A stretch of DNA of 64,000 nt from Raphanus sativus (Eukaryota > Streptophyta > Magnoliopsida > Brassicales > Brassicaceae). The stretch covers positions 3,596,001 through 3,660,000 of the forward strand of contig NC_079516.1 in assembly GCF_000801105.2 (NCBI RefSeq), given 5' to 3'. Shown one piece after another: positions 49,219 through 61,625 of this stretch (positions are counted from its first letter, which is position 1; each line of letters starts with the position of its first letter). Made by a program: the position numbers and the translations under genes. A model generated the notes under the pieces. It was not told the origin of the DNA and searched no databases. It saw only the letters and a list, made by a program, of their open reading frames with translations.

Positions 49219-52200
49219 TCATACAGAGCTAGTTTCGGAGAGGCCAAACTCAAGTCCCCAAAGCTCAAAAGCACCCTTAATAAAGTCATAGTAGCCTCCC
49301 TTCAAAGCAAGTGTTCCCTTTACAAGTCCTTCTCTCACAAATGGATATGTCAATAAGTTTGCTAGTGAAACATTCACTGCCTCCTGCATAAATACAAACT
49401 TTATATTAACAGAATCTCATTTTCAATATAAGATATGTATGTATGGACATCTATCTATGTGTGTACCCTTTCACATCGGCTACATTGGTCCTCAAAGGCT
49501 GAATCTCCAACTTCTGATTTGACCTTTGACTTGGCTGGTAAACAGATTTTGACCCAGTCCTCTATGAAATCACTGCAATTAACATAATTCATTGTAAAAT
49601 GCTCATTTAATAATAAAAAGCGCTGTTAAATATAAACAAATTGGATATAGAGAGATTTTACGTAGAGTTGTTTCCATCTAAGGGGAAAGACATAAGTCCC
49701 TTGATCCCACCACAAGCACTGTGTCCTATCACCACAATGTTCTCCACCTACAACATTTCAATAAAAACCAATTACATCTTTATAATTTTATCAAAACTAA
49801 CAAATTAACTACATTTTAACATTTCAAGTTTATCTCTATTTTTCTAGGGTACATTTTCAGAACTAAGTCGCCAGCAGTGATGAAGTCGCCATGTATATTT
49901 CTCTATTTAAAAAATTTAAAGTATTCATGACAGATGTATACAATATTTTCTTAAGAAGGTGGGTAGACCCAAAGCTACCCATTTTAATGACCCTTTATGG
50001 TTCGGCCCATTATAAAATGAATGGTTCACCTTAAGGTGCAAAACAGCGTATTCAATGGCTGCTCCAACTCCACCGTATTTGACCTGCAAATTTTAGCGAA
50101 AAGGTACAAAAATAAGGTCAAGTCGCATCCCCTTAGGAAGAGAGTCAAGCACTTCTGTCGCAAATAGAAGATTCTAGGTAAGCGAGACAAAAGCAAAAAG
50201 TGTTAAACCTTGTCAAAAGGAGGAACCATGTTGGCTATGTTACGGACGACGAAGGCATCTCCTGGCTGGAAGTTGAGAACGTGCGACGGACACACACGTG
50301 AGTCTGAACAAGCAAACACCATGTACTGCACCACATCATTCACACATACATATTACTTTTTCCATCTCCACTTTATAAACCGTTAATTTTTATTTACTTT
50401 TATCCTTTTTTATATAACATTTTTAGTGTAACTTCTTATATAAAAGTTACCTTAGGGCTTTGACCCTTGGCGAGCTCACCGTACAAAGCAGGATTGGTTC
50501 TGCAAGTTGAAAAATTAATATAAACTAGTTAAAATCTATCTTAATCTAATTGGTGATATATAATTAAAGAAAAAAACAAAATAGAAATAATTACTCGTAT
50601 TTCTCCTTCTTGAAAGTGATGAAGCCTTGCTTAATGTTTTCGACCGGGTCGAAAGCTTTCTTGTCGGAGGAAGCACCTGTCTTAAGTTCTGCCGTGATCT
50701 GCTCCACCTTAGCGGCCGCTACCGTCTTTAGCTCTTCCTTCTCGCTGTCCATGTTTATACATATTATCCGATAAATTAATTAAACAAGATTATACATTAT
50801 ACCTAATTTATAGTCTTTCTTATATCTACTAAAAATAATCAGATGTTCATACATATCTATCTTATTAAAACAGAAACATTCTGTTGGACCTAACATTTAT
50901 TTTGTAAGTTTTTAAATTAAATACACATTTATACTTTATAGTTAAACCTACATTAAATCACTAATGTTCCTTTCTTTATACTACTATCCATGTTTCCAAA
51001 CAATATACTTATTTCTTTATACTACTATCAATGTTTCCAAACAATATATTTTTATACTACTATCAATGTTTCCAAACAATACAATAATTAATTTTAGTTA
51101 TTTTATATCTATCATTTTCTCTTTAAATTTTGTAGAAAACGTCATAATTTCATAAATTGTAAAATAATGAACTTTAAAATTGGATTATAAGATACAAATT
51201 ATGAAAATATTACAATTTAAATCAAATTATATTACATATCGGTCATCCATCAGTTCAATCGGTTAGTCTCGGGTTTAGTGATTTTTTTGATATGAATTTT
51301 TTAAAAACTTAAATGAATTGTCAGATCTCCGGATTAACTGGTATAATCACAATCGGGTTGAATTTAAAAACACTGATTTAAATGCAAAAATATTTTAAAT
51401 ACACACTCTTTAAAAATTACCAAAATATTTGGTAAGTTATTAGTGAATTTTTTCATCGTAAAATATTCCGCGCTTCCAAAGCGCGGGTCAAGATCTAGTA
51501 TATACTGGAAAACGGGCGATATTTACTTACATGAGAAGTTTCTTGAGAGCTTCAATGGCCTCTTGGTATGATTCGCTACCCATCTCTTCGCTCTGCAAGT
51601 TTGTTGACAAAATAAAATTATAAGAATGTATATAATCAAAATGTCATAGCAGTAACTAATTAATAAAGAGAGGAGCTAGTCGTGTGTGCGCTAAAGTTGA
51701 AACTATAACCAACCTATTCAAGAACTACATTATAGGATAAAATACGATTTTGTGGTAGTTAATATAATTTTAACTTTAGATGGGAAGAACTGTAATGTGG
51801 TTAGGAGCGATATCGGTAGGTTTAATAAATAACTATAGATGGCGACTTCATCACTGCTGTGCTCCACACGATCACATATGGTATATGCACAGACACACGT
51901 CTCAGTTACATAAATCGTTTTGTTAAAGCTACTAGTAAATTCTTTTCTGTTATCACGTGGATCCTACGTACATCCCAACTTCCAGTTTTAAAATGTCGGA
52001 TTTTGAATAGAGTTGCCATAATAACGCCTTGAAAATTTTGAGGTCAATATGTTTTACACATGAAACATTATTCAGTCCATATTTCGATTTAGAACATAGG
52101 TTTTATAAAATGTCGAGACAGATAATAGTACTCCACTCATCAAATTACACTAGAAGGACACACACGTATGAAGTTTGAATCGCACTAGAAATTACATTAG

Positions 52201-52804
52201 TCTTGGTTTGGATTTTTCTTTCAGTACGGTACTAAAGTCCAAAAATAAAACACGGATAATAATAAGTCGTTGTAAACGGATATGTCAAAAAACACATGAG
52301 AGTCGTTTCCAGGATTTTTGGAAGTTTCGCATTTAACTAATGTGTACCGTTATACTTACTTAAAGATAGGATTTTGAAGGATAGCACTAAGTGTACTGAA
52401 TCCAATTTTACAAGTCTTGCATTTTAGTAAATTGTGAAGTCATTGGGTTTTCATATCATTAGTTGAGAAAATCCTACGGGAGGATAATTTTGTTTCCTAT
52501 CTATCTACCCTATAATAGGAAAACAACAATGTAACTATATATGCAAGTAATAATGAATGTAGGTTAAGAAAAGATATATGAATGTAAAATGTACCCAGTA
52601 AGGGGTGATGATAGGAGCAGGAGCAGCGAGAACGGGCTCGTTACGGATAAGGGTTGGAACGGAACGGGAGGAGGAAGAGGAGGAAGAAGAGGAGGATGGA
52701 AGACATGCGACGGTGGGAGAAGAACGAAGAGAGATTTTCTGGAGAGAAGATTGAGAAGGGGAAAGAGAGGTGATGAAGAAGCCGGAGAGAGGAGCGGTCG
52801 ACAT
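49219..52804 (-). CDS. CA1: Chloroplast beta-carbonic anhydrase
   Basis: Nine exons on the minus strand: 52804-52595, 51592-51531, 50744-50595, 50499-50451, 50325-50209, 50083-50030, 49747-49662, 49572-49467, 49383-49219; 999 bases, 332 residues. The first exon is a Ser-rich transit peptide ([20 protein letters not shown] and a run of Ser). Zinc ligands are Cys163 in ACSDSRVC, His223 and Cys226 in IGHSACGG; Asp165 and Arg167 form the usual catalytic dyad. The C-terminal part [14 protein letters not shown] ends short of the longer tail of some isoforms. The enzyme interconverts CO2 and bicarbonate in the chloroplast stroma and also feeds guard-cell CO2 signalling. Intron 2 (51530-50745) has taken up a 643-bp Helitron-like element. 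The gene is the last syntenic match at this end (At3g01500). Confidence 0.96.
50856..51498 (+). mobile_element. Helitron-like element in a carbonic anhydrase intron
   Basis: Begins TCTATCTTATTAAAACAG after A (50855) and ends with hairpin CCGCGCTT/AAGCGCGG then GGTCAAGATCTAG before T (51499). It fills most of intron 2 of CA1, opposite in orientation to the gene, and stops 32 bases from exon 2. Contains a short tandem repeat at 50968-51083. Confidence 0.85.
50968..51083 (+). repeat. Three-copy minisatellite in the Helitron
   Basis: Three imperfect copies of a roughly 29-40-bp unit built on TATACTACTATCAATG and TTTCCAAACAATA, inside the element at 50856. Confidence 0.85.
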
Positions 52805-53654
<850 letters not shown>

Positions 53655-54013
53655 CACAGTTATCCCAGATTTCCATGGTTATAAATCATATATAAGCCTC
53701 AGACCATGATAAACCCTTCTCTTAACTTGGATTCTTAGGTACGGCTGAAAGACAGTTCTTAGCTTTTTTAGATTTTAACTAAAAAAACTAAGAACCATCT
53801 TTTAATTAAAAGATATAAAAATATTTTTTAGCCGAAAATAAAAAAAAAAAGTTAAATTATGATTTAAAAACCTCAGCAAGTGACTGGGGTTTATCATGTT
53901 CTAAGTACGCGATTCATCCGCTTTTTTTCGCATGATCAAAGAGAGAAACTGAAGAAGAAAGAAAGACTGAGAAATGTTGGTATAATTTTGCGACTTTATA
54001 TGTAATAGTTTGT

Positions 54014-54028
54014 TGGGGGGGGGGGGGG
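54014..54028. repeat. Poly(G) run
   Basis: About 14 consecutive G in an otherwise AT-rich region; length in the assembly may be unreliable. Confidence 0.8.
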
Positions 54029-54199
54029 CAATGGGAAATCTATGACGACATTTCCATGCAAACACACACCAACATAATGTCAACATTCTCTTTGTCACAA
54101 AGTGTGTCGAACGTGGCTACTTTTATTTATTGATTTAGAGAGAAAAACGAAATGAGCACTGAATTTCACAAAGACGTTATAATTAATAAGGAAATATTC

Positions 54200-57100
54200 T
54201 CTTTGAGTATTAGTTCAAACCACATTCTACATTTTAATTAGTGTATTATAAATTCTATTTTATTTTATATATGAATCATTCTAATTTTTAAAAATTTAGT
54301 TTAGTAAAATTTCGTATATTTAGATTAGTAGAATTACTATTATAAATACTTCACTCTCTAGAGAAACAGAGACAATAAATGTTTTAAACCTCTTCGACGA
54401 TCATCTTATGTCAGTGTTTGATGAAACTATACATCAAAATCAGATTTTCATATTTTTGTTTTTTTTTTTCAAATTTCGTTGGATAACCCCTTTTAAAATA
54501 TTGAGTTTTCGGTAAATGCTCTATATACTGAAGTTTATACTCTTCACTTTAGTTTAAAAATTTCAAACCACATTTACATTTGAATTAATGATTCTAAACT
54601 ATATTTTATTGTACATAGAAATCATTCTAATGTTTTAATATTTAGTTTACTAAAATTTNNNNNNNNNNNNNNNNNNNNNNNNNNNNNNNNNNNNNNNNNN
54701 NNNNNNNNNNNNNNNNNNNNNNNNNNNNNNNNNNNNNNNNNNNNNNNNNNNNNNNNNNGTTCTAAACTCTTTGGCCATCATCTTATATTAGTGCTCGATG
54801 AAACTATACACTAAAACCAGATTCTCATTTTTTTTTGAAATTTTTTTCAAATCCCGTGGTAAATGCTCTATATACTGAAGTTTATACTCTTCACTTTTGT
54901 TTAAAATTTTCAAACCACATTCTACATTTGAATTAATGTATTCTAAATTATATTTCAGGATATATATATATGAATCATTCAATTTTTTAATATTAGTTTA
55001 CTAAAATTTCAATATTACTACCTAGATTGGTGGAATTAGCATTATAAAACTTCATTATCCAGAGAACTGAGACAAAAGAGGTTCTAAATCGTGGACCATC
55101 GTCTTATATTAGTGCTCGATGAAACAATACACTAAGACCATTTTCATATTTTTAAAAATTTTCCAAAATCCGTGGGTTAACCCCTTCAAAAGTATGAGTT
55201 TTCGGTAAATGCTCTATATACTGAAGATATACTCTTCACATTTGTTTAAAATTTTCAAACCACTTAAAATTTTGAATTAATGTATTCTAAACTATCTTTC
55301 ATGGTATATAGAATCATTCTAATTTTTAATATTTAGTTTAATAAAATTTCATATACTGCCTAGATTGATGGAATTAGCATTTTAAATCTTCACTATCTAG
55401 AGAAACGGAGACAACATAGTTTCTAAACTCGTTAAACATCATATTATGTTAGTTCTCGATGAAACTATAAACTAAAACAAGATTTTCTTATTTTTGATTT
55501 TTTTTTCAAAATCCGTGGGTTAACCCCTTCAAAAATATTGAGGTTTCGGTAAATGATCTATGTACTGAAGTTTATACTCTTCACTTTTGTTTAAAATTTT
55601 TAAACCGCATTCTAAATTTGAATTAATGTACTCTAAAATATCTTTCATGGTATATAGGAGTCGTTCTAATTTTTTAACATTTAGTTTACTAAAATTTAAT
55701 ATACTTCCTAGATTAGTGGAATTAGCATTATAAAATATTCATTATCTAGAGAAAAGAGACAACAGAGGTTCTAAAACTCTTTGACCATCATCTTATATAA
55801 GTGCTCAATGAAACTATACACTAAACCAGATTATCATATTTTCGAAAAATTTTCAAAATCCATGGGTTAACCTCTTCAAAAATATGAGTTTTGGTAAATG
55901 TTCTATATACTGAAGTTTATACTCCTCACTTTTGTTTAAAACTTCAAACCACATTCTACATTTGAATTAATGTACACTAAAAATCTTTCATGGTATATAG
56001 GAGTCATTCTAATTTTTAATATTTAGTTTACTAAAATTTCATAACTTTCTAGATTAGTGTAATTAACATTATAAAATCTTCATTATCTAGATAAACGGAG
56101 ACAACAAGGTTCTAAACTCTTTGACCATCATCTTATGTTAGTGCTCGATGGAACCTTACACTAAACCAGATTTTATATTTTTGAATTTTTTTTCAAAATC
56201 CGTGGGTTAACCCTTTAAAAATATTGAGGTTTCGGTAAATGCTCTATATACTGAAGTTTATACTCTTTACTTTTTTTAAAAATTTTCAAACCACAATCTA
56301 CATTTAAATTAATGTATTCTAAACTATCTTTTCATGGTATATTATGAATAATTCTATTTTTTTTAATATTTAGTTTACTAAAATTTCACATATTGACTAG
56401 TTTAGTGGAATTAGCATTATAAAATCTTCATTATCTAGAGAAATAGAGTCAACAGAGGTTCTAAACTCTTTGACCATCATCTTATTAGTGCTCGATGAAA
56501 CTATACACTAAAACCAGATTTTCATATTATAATTTTTTTCAAAATCCGTGGTTAACCCCTTCAAAAATATTGAGTTTTCGTAAATGCTCTATATAATGTA
56601 GTTTATACTCTTCACTTTCGTTTATAATTTTCAAACCACATTCTAAATTTGAATTAATGTACTCTTAAATATCTTTCATGGTATATAAGAATCATTCTAA
56701 TTTTTTAATATTTAGTTTAGTAAAATTTCATATACTTCATAGATTGGTGGAATTAGCATTATAAAAATCTTCATTATCTAGAGAAATGGCGATAACAGAG
56801 GTTTTAAACTCATTGACCATCATCTTAGGTTAGTGCTCGATGAAACTATACACTAAAACAATATTTTCATATTTTTGAATTTTTTTCAAAGTCCGTGGGT
56901 TAACCCCTTCAAAAATATTAACTTTTTGGTAATTGCTCTATATACTGAAGTTAATACTCTTTACTTTAGTTTAAAATTTTCAAACCACATTCTAAATTTG
57001 AATTAAAGTACTCTTAAATATCTTTCATGGTATATAGGAATCATTTTAATTTTTTAATATTTAGTTTACTAAAATTTCCATATACTGCTTATATTAGTGG

Positions 57101-60100
57101 AATTAGCATTATAAAATCTTCATTACCTAGAGAAACGGATATAACAGAGGTTCTAAACTCTTCGACCATCATCTTATGTTAGTGCTCAATGAAATAATAA
57201 ACTAAAACCAGATTTTCATATTTTTGAAATTTTGTCATAATCCGTGGGTTAATCCCTTCAAATATATTGAGTTTTCGATAATTGCTCTATATACTGAAGT
57301 TTATACTTTTCACTTTTGTTTAAAATTTTCAAACCACATTCTAATTTGAATTAATGTATTCTTATATATCTTTCATATTATTTAGGAATCATTTTAATTT
57401 TTTAATATTTAATTTACTAAAATTTCATATAATTCCTAGATTGTTGGAATTAGCATTATAAAAACCTGCATTATCTAGAGAAACGGAGACAACAGAGGTT
57501 CTAAATTCTTTGACCATCATCTTATGTTAGTGCTCGATGAAACTGTAAACTAAAACCAGATTTTCATATTTTTGAAATTTTTTCAAAATCCGTGGGTTAA
57601 CCCCTTTAATGTAAATTTGAATTAATGTACTCTAAAATATCTTTCATGGTATATAGGAGTCATTCTAATTTTTTAACATTTATTTACTAAATTTCATATG
57701 CTTCCTAGATTAGTGTAATTAGCATTATAAAATCTTCATTATCTAGATAAACGGACACAATAGAGGTTCTAAACTCTTTGACCTTCATATTATGTTAGTA
57801 CTCGATGAATCTATACACTAAAACCAGATTTTCAAATTTTTGAATTTTTTTTCAAAATCCGTGGGTTAACCCCTTCAAAAATATTGAGTTTTCGGTAAAT
57901 GCTCTATATACTGAAGTTTATACTCTTCACTTTTGTTTTAAAATTTTCAAACAACATTCTACATTTGAATTAATGTATTCTAAACTATATTTTATGGTAT
58001 ATAGGAATCATTCTAATTTTTTAATATTTAGTTTACTAAAATTTCATATAGTGCCTATATTAGTGGAATTAGCATTATAAAATCTTCATTATTTAGAGAA
58101 ACGGAGACAACAGAGGTTCTAAACTCTTCGACCATCATCTTATGTTAGTGCTCGATGAAACTATAAACTAAAACCAGATTTTCATATTTTTGAAATGTTG
58201 TCATAATCCGTGGGTTAACCCCTTCAAATATATTGAGTTTTCGATAATTGCTATATATACTGTAGTTTATACTCTTCACTTTTGTTTATAATTTTCAAAC
58301 CACATTCTAAATTTGAATTAATGTACTGTTAAATATCTTTCATGGTATATAAGAATAATTCTAATTTTTTAATATTTAGTTTACTAAAATTTCATATATT
58401 CCTAGATTGATGGAATTAGCATTATAAAAATCTTCATTATCTAGAGAAACGGAGACAACAGAGGTTCTAAACTCATTGATCATCAACTTAGGTTAGTGCT
58501 CGATGAAACTATACACTAAAACAAGATTTTCATATTTTTGAAATTTTTTCAAAGTCCGTGGGTTAACCCTTTCAAAAATGTTGAGTTTTCAGTAAATGCT
58601 CTATATACTGAAGTTTATACTCTTCACTTTAGTTTAAAATTTTCAAACCACATTCTACATTTAAGTTAATGTATTCTAAACAATATTTCATGGTATATAG
58701 GAATCATCCTAATTTTTTAATATTTAGTTTACTAAAATTTCATATGCTGCCTATATTAGTGGAATTAGCATTATAAAATCTTCATTATCTAGAGAAACGG
58801 AGACAAAAGAGGTTCTAAACTCTTCGGCCATCATCTTATGTTAGTGCTCAATGAAACTATAAACTAAAACAAGATTTTCATATTTTTGAATTTTTTTCAT
58901 AATCCGTAGGTTAACCCCTTCAAATATATTGAGTTTTCGATAATTGCTCTATATACTAAAGTTTATACTCTTCACTTTTGTTTAAAATTTTCAAACCATA
59001 TTCTAAATTTGAATTAATGTATACTTAAATATCTTTCATGGTATATAGGAATCATTCTAATTTATTAATATTTAATTTAGTAGAATTTCATATACTTCCT
59101 AGATTGTTGGAATTAGCATTATAAAAACTTTCATTATCTAGAAAAACGGAGACAACAGAGGTTCTAAACTTTTTGACCATCATCTTATGTTAGTGCTCGA
59201 TGAAACTATAAACTAAAACAAGTTTTTCATATTTTGAAAAAGTTTCAAAATCCGTGGGTTAACCCCTTCAAAAATATTGAGGTTTCGGTAAATGATCTAT
59301 GTGCTGAAGTTTATACTCTTCACTTTTGTTTAAAATTTTCAAACCGCATTCTAAATTTGAATTAATGTACTCTAAAATATTTTTCAGGGTATATAGGAAT
59401 CATTCTAATTTTTTAATATTTAGTTTACTAAAATTTCATATACTGCATAGATTAGTGGAATTAGCATTATCAAATCTTCATTATCTAGAGAAACGGAGAC
59501 AACAGAGGTTCTAAATTCTTTGACCATCATCTTATGTTAGTGCTCGATGAAACTATAAACTAAAACCAGATTTTCATATTTTTGAATTTTTTTCAAAATA
59601 TGTGGGTTAACCCCTTCAAAAATATTGAGTTTTCGGTAAATGCTCTATGTACTGAAGTTTATACTCTTCACTTTTGTTTAAAACTTTCAAACCACATTCT
59701 AAATTTGAATTAATGTACTCTAAAATATCTTTCATGGTATATAGGAGTCGTTCTAATTTTTAACATTTAGTTTACTAAAATTTAATATACTTCCTAGATT
59801 AGTGGAATTAGCATTATAAAATCTTCATTATCTAGAGAAACGGAGACAACAGAGGTTCTAAACTCTTTGACCATCATCTTATGTTAGTGCTCGATGAAAC
59901 CTTACACTAAAACCAGATTTTCATCTTTTCGAAAAAATTTCAAAATCCGTGGGTTAACCCCTTCAAAAATATTGAGTTTTCGGTAAATGCTCTATATACT
60001 GAAGTTTATACTCTTTACTTTTGTTTTAAAATTTTCAAACCACATTCTACATAAATTAATGTATTCTAAACTATCTTTCATGGTATATAGGAATAATTCT

Positions 60101-60380
60101 ATTTTTTTTTAATATTTAGTTTACTAAAATTTCACATATTGACTAGTTTAGTGGAATTAGCATTATAAAATCTTCATTATCTAGAGAAATAGAGTCAACA
60201 GAGGTTCTAAACTCTTTGACCATCATCTTATATTAGTGCTCGATGAAAGTATACACTAAAACCAGATTTTCATATTTTGATTTTTTTCTAAAATCTGTGG
60301 GTTAAACCCTTTTAAAATATTAAGTTTTCGGTAAATGCTCTATATACTGAAGTTTACTTTCTTCGCTTTTGTTTTAAAAT
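54200..60380. repeat. Tandem array of a ~348-bp satellite-like repeat
   Basis: The landmark CCATCATCTTATGTTAGTGC and its variants recurs near 54399, 54774, 55096, 55434, 55785, 56123, 56472, 56815, 57167, 57511, 57779, 58128, 58475, 58825, 59173, 59522, 59868 and 60217. Most spacings are 338-352; one is 268, from a deletion of about 80 bases at 57606. Other constant words are CCGTGGGTTAACCCCTTC, GCTCTATATACTGAAG and TTCATGGTATATAGG. The unit is AT-rich and no open frame is conserved among copies. A 100-base N gap interrupts the array, so its true length is unknown. Brassica genomes carry known satellites of about 350 bp; I cannot tell whether this is one of them. Confidence 0.95.
54659..54758. 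other. Assembly gap (100 N)
   Basis: Exactly 100 N within the tandem array, the usual placeholder for a gap of unknown size. Confidence 0.99.
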
Positions 60381-61106
60381 TTCACAAAGGTCACCTGGCT
60401 GTAGATCATTAAAGCCATCTCAAAGACTCAAAGACATGGAATGGTTCAAAGTTCCAGTCAAAGGAAGAAGGGGTAGAGGTAAAGCTCCTTATCACTAACT
60501 TGACACCAATATATTGTTAAGTGTCACTTACTCTACTGGGTTGCTTTCTTGTTTCTCAAGACTTAAACTCTAAAGTATGATGGTTTTATTTTGAACTCTA
60601 AGGTCCCTATGACCTTATATCTGTAACTTTTCTAACATTTAAATCTTTCGTCTAAAAATATATATATTTGCAAAAAAAAAAAAATCTACAATAAAAAAGA
60701 TTTCAATTCTTTTTATATTTTCAAAAAATTATAACATCAAATAAATTTGTCTAGCACGCCCACACATATCTAGTATAAACTGTATATAGAAACAAGAATA
60801 TTCTTTTTTGAATTTCCATAATTGAAGGTTCCAAAATTGAAGTTTTTCCAAATTTAAGTCAAAAAAAAATTGAAGTTTTTGAGTAAGATGATGACTACCA
60901 AAAACTTTTGCGAAATAAATGGGTGACCAGAGAAGTCAACACCATTTGTTGACCATCAAAACAAGGTTACTATTTTTACGCATAGTTAACTGTAAATGAT
61001 TTAAGAAATGAACACACGAAGTCAATCCTCTTATATAATATCTCCTTTTTAACAAATTATAGTTAGATCTATTTCAAAATAAGTTGAGGGAAAAGAATAA
61101 TAAAAC
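60381..61106. other. Right flank of the tandem array
   Basis: The array ends abruptly. A coding-like stretch at about 60399-60496 reads SLKPSQRLKDMEWF then KVPVKGRRGRGKAPYH before a stop; I do not recognise it. The rest, with ATATAATATC at about 61032-61044, is the likely promoter of the secreted protein gene. Confidence 0.45.
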
Positions 61107-61625
61107 ATGGCCAAGATCTCCTTTGTGCTTCTCCTTCTCGCTCTTATTGTCTTTCTACATGTCTCTGAGGCTCAACATTCGACAGATAAAGACGAAAAAG
61201 TAACTGAAAACGACATAGGCAAAGAAACAGATAAAGATGAAAAAATACTTGAAAACGACCAAGACAAAGAAAGAGATAAAGGCGAAAAAGTAGTTGAAAA
61301 CGACAAAGACAAAGACAAAGAAAGAGATAAAGAGGAAAAAGTACTTGAAGAGGACCTTGATGAAGCCAAAAGCCTGATCGCAGAGGATTTGAAAGAAAAG
61401 AAAGCCAACCTTAAGAACTTGGAAACCGAGGTGAATGTGTTAACCAAATCTGAGACGGCGTTGGATGAGCTCGGAGAAGCTCACAAAAAGGGTGAGAGTC
61501 TAAAACCTTATGAGAAAAAGCTTAAGAAATTCAACAGAAAGCTTAAGCGGACACCAAAGAAAAAGAGATATGGCATAATTCAGAGCATTTTGAAGGATTT
61601 GGGATTAAACAGAGGGAGATACTGA
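61107..61625 (+). CDS. Secreted Lys/Glu/Asp-rich repeat protein, unknown function
   Basis: Intronless frame of 172 codons plus stop. The N-terminus MAKISFVLLLLALIVFLHVS is a clear signal peptide, with cleavage expected near Ala22 (SEA-Q). Residues about 25-88 are four imperfect 15-residue repeats built on DKDEKVxENDxxKE. A helical, strongly charged segment follows (LIAEDLKEKKANLKNLETEV) and the C-terminus is very basic (KKLKKFNRKLKRTPKKKRYG). There is no Cys pattern, so it is not a typical defensin or Cys-rich peptide, and no membrane segment beyond the signal. A TATA-like ATATAATATC lies about 65 bases upstream of the start. I do not recognise a family. A signal peptide, tidy start context and uninterrupted frame support a real gene, but expression is unproven. 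Confidence 0.65.
   Translation: MAKISFVLLLLALIVFLHVSEAQHSTDKDEKVTENDIGKETDKDEKILENDQDKERDKGEKVVENDKDKDKERDKEEKVLEEDLDEAKSLIAEDLKEKKANLKNLETEVNVLTKSETALDELGEAHKKGESLKPYEKKLKKFNRKLKRTPKKKRYGIIQSILKDLGLNRGRY

Noticed and set aside
54200..60380. CRISPR-like or protein-coding repeat array
   Set aside because: The units are about 348 bp, head to tail without spacers, in a plant genome; no frame is kept between copies, so it is a satellite.
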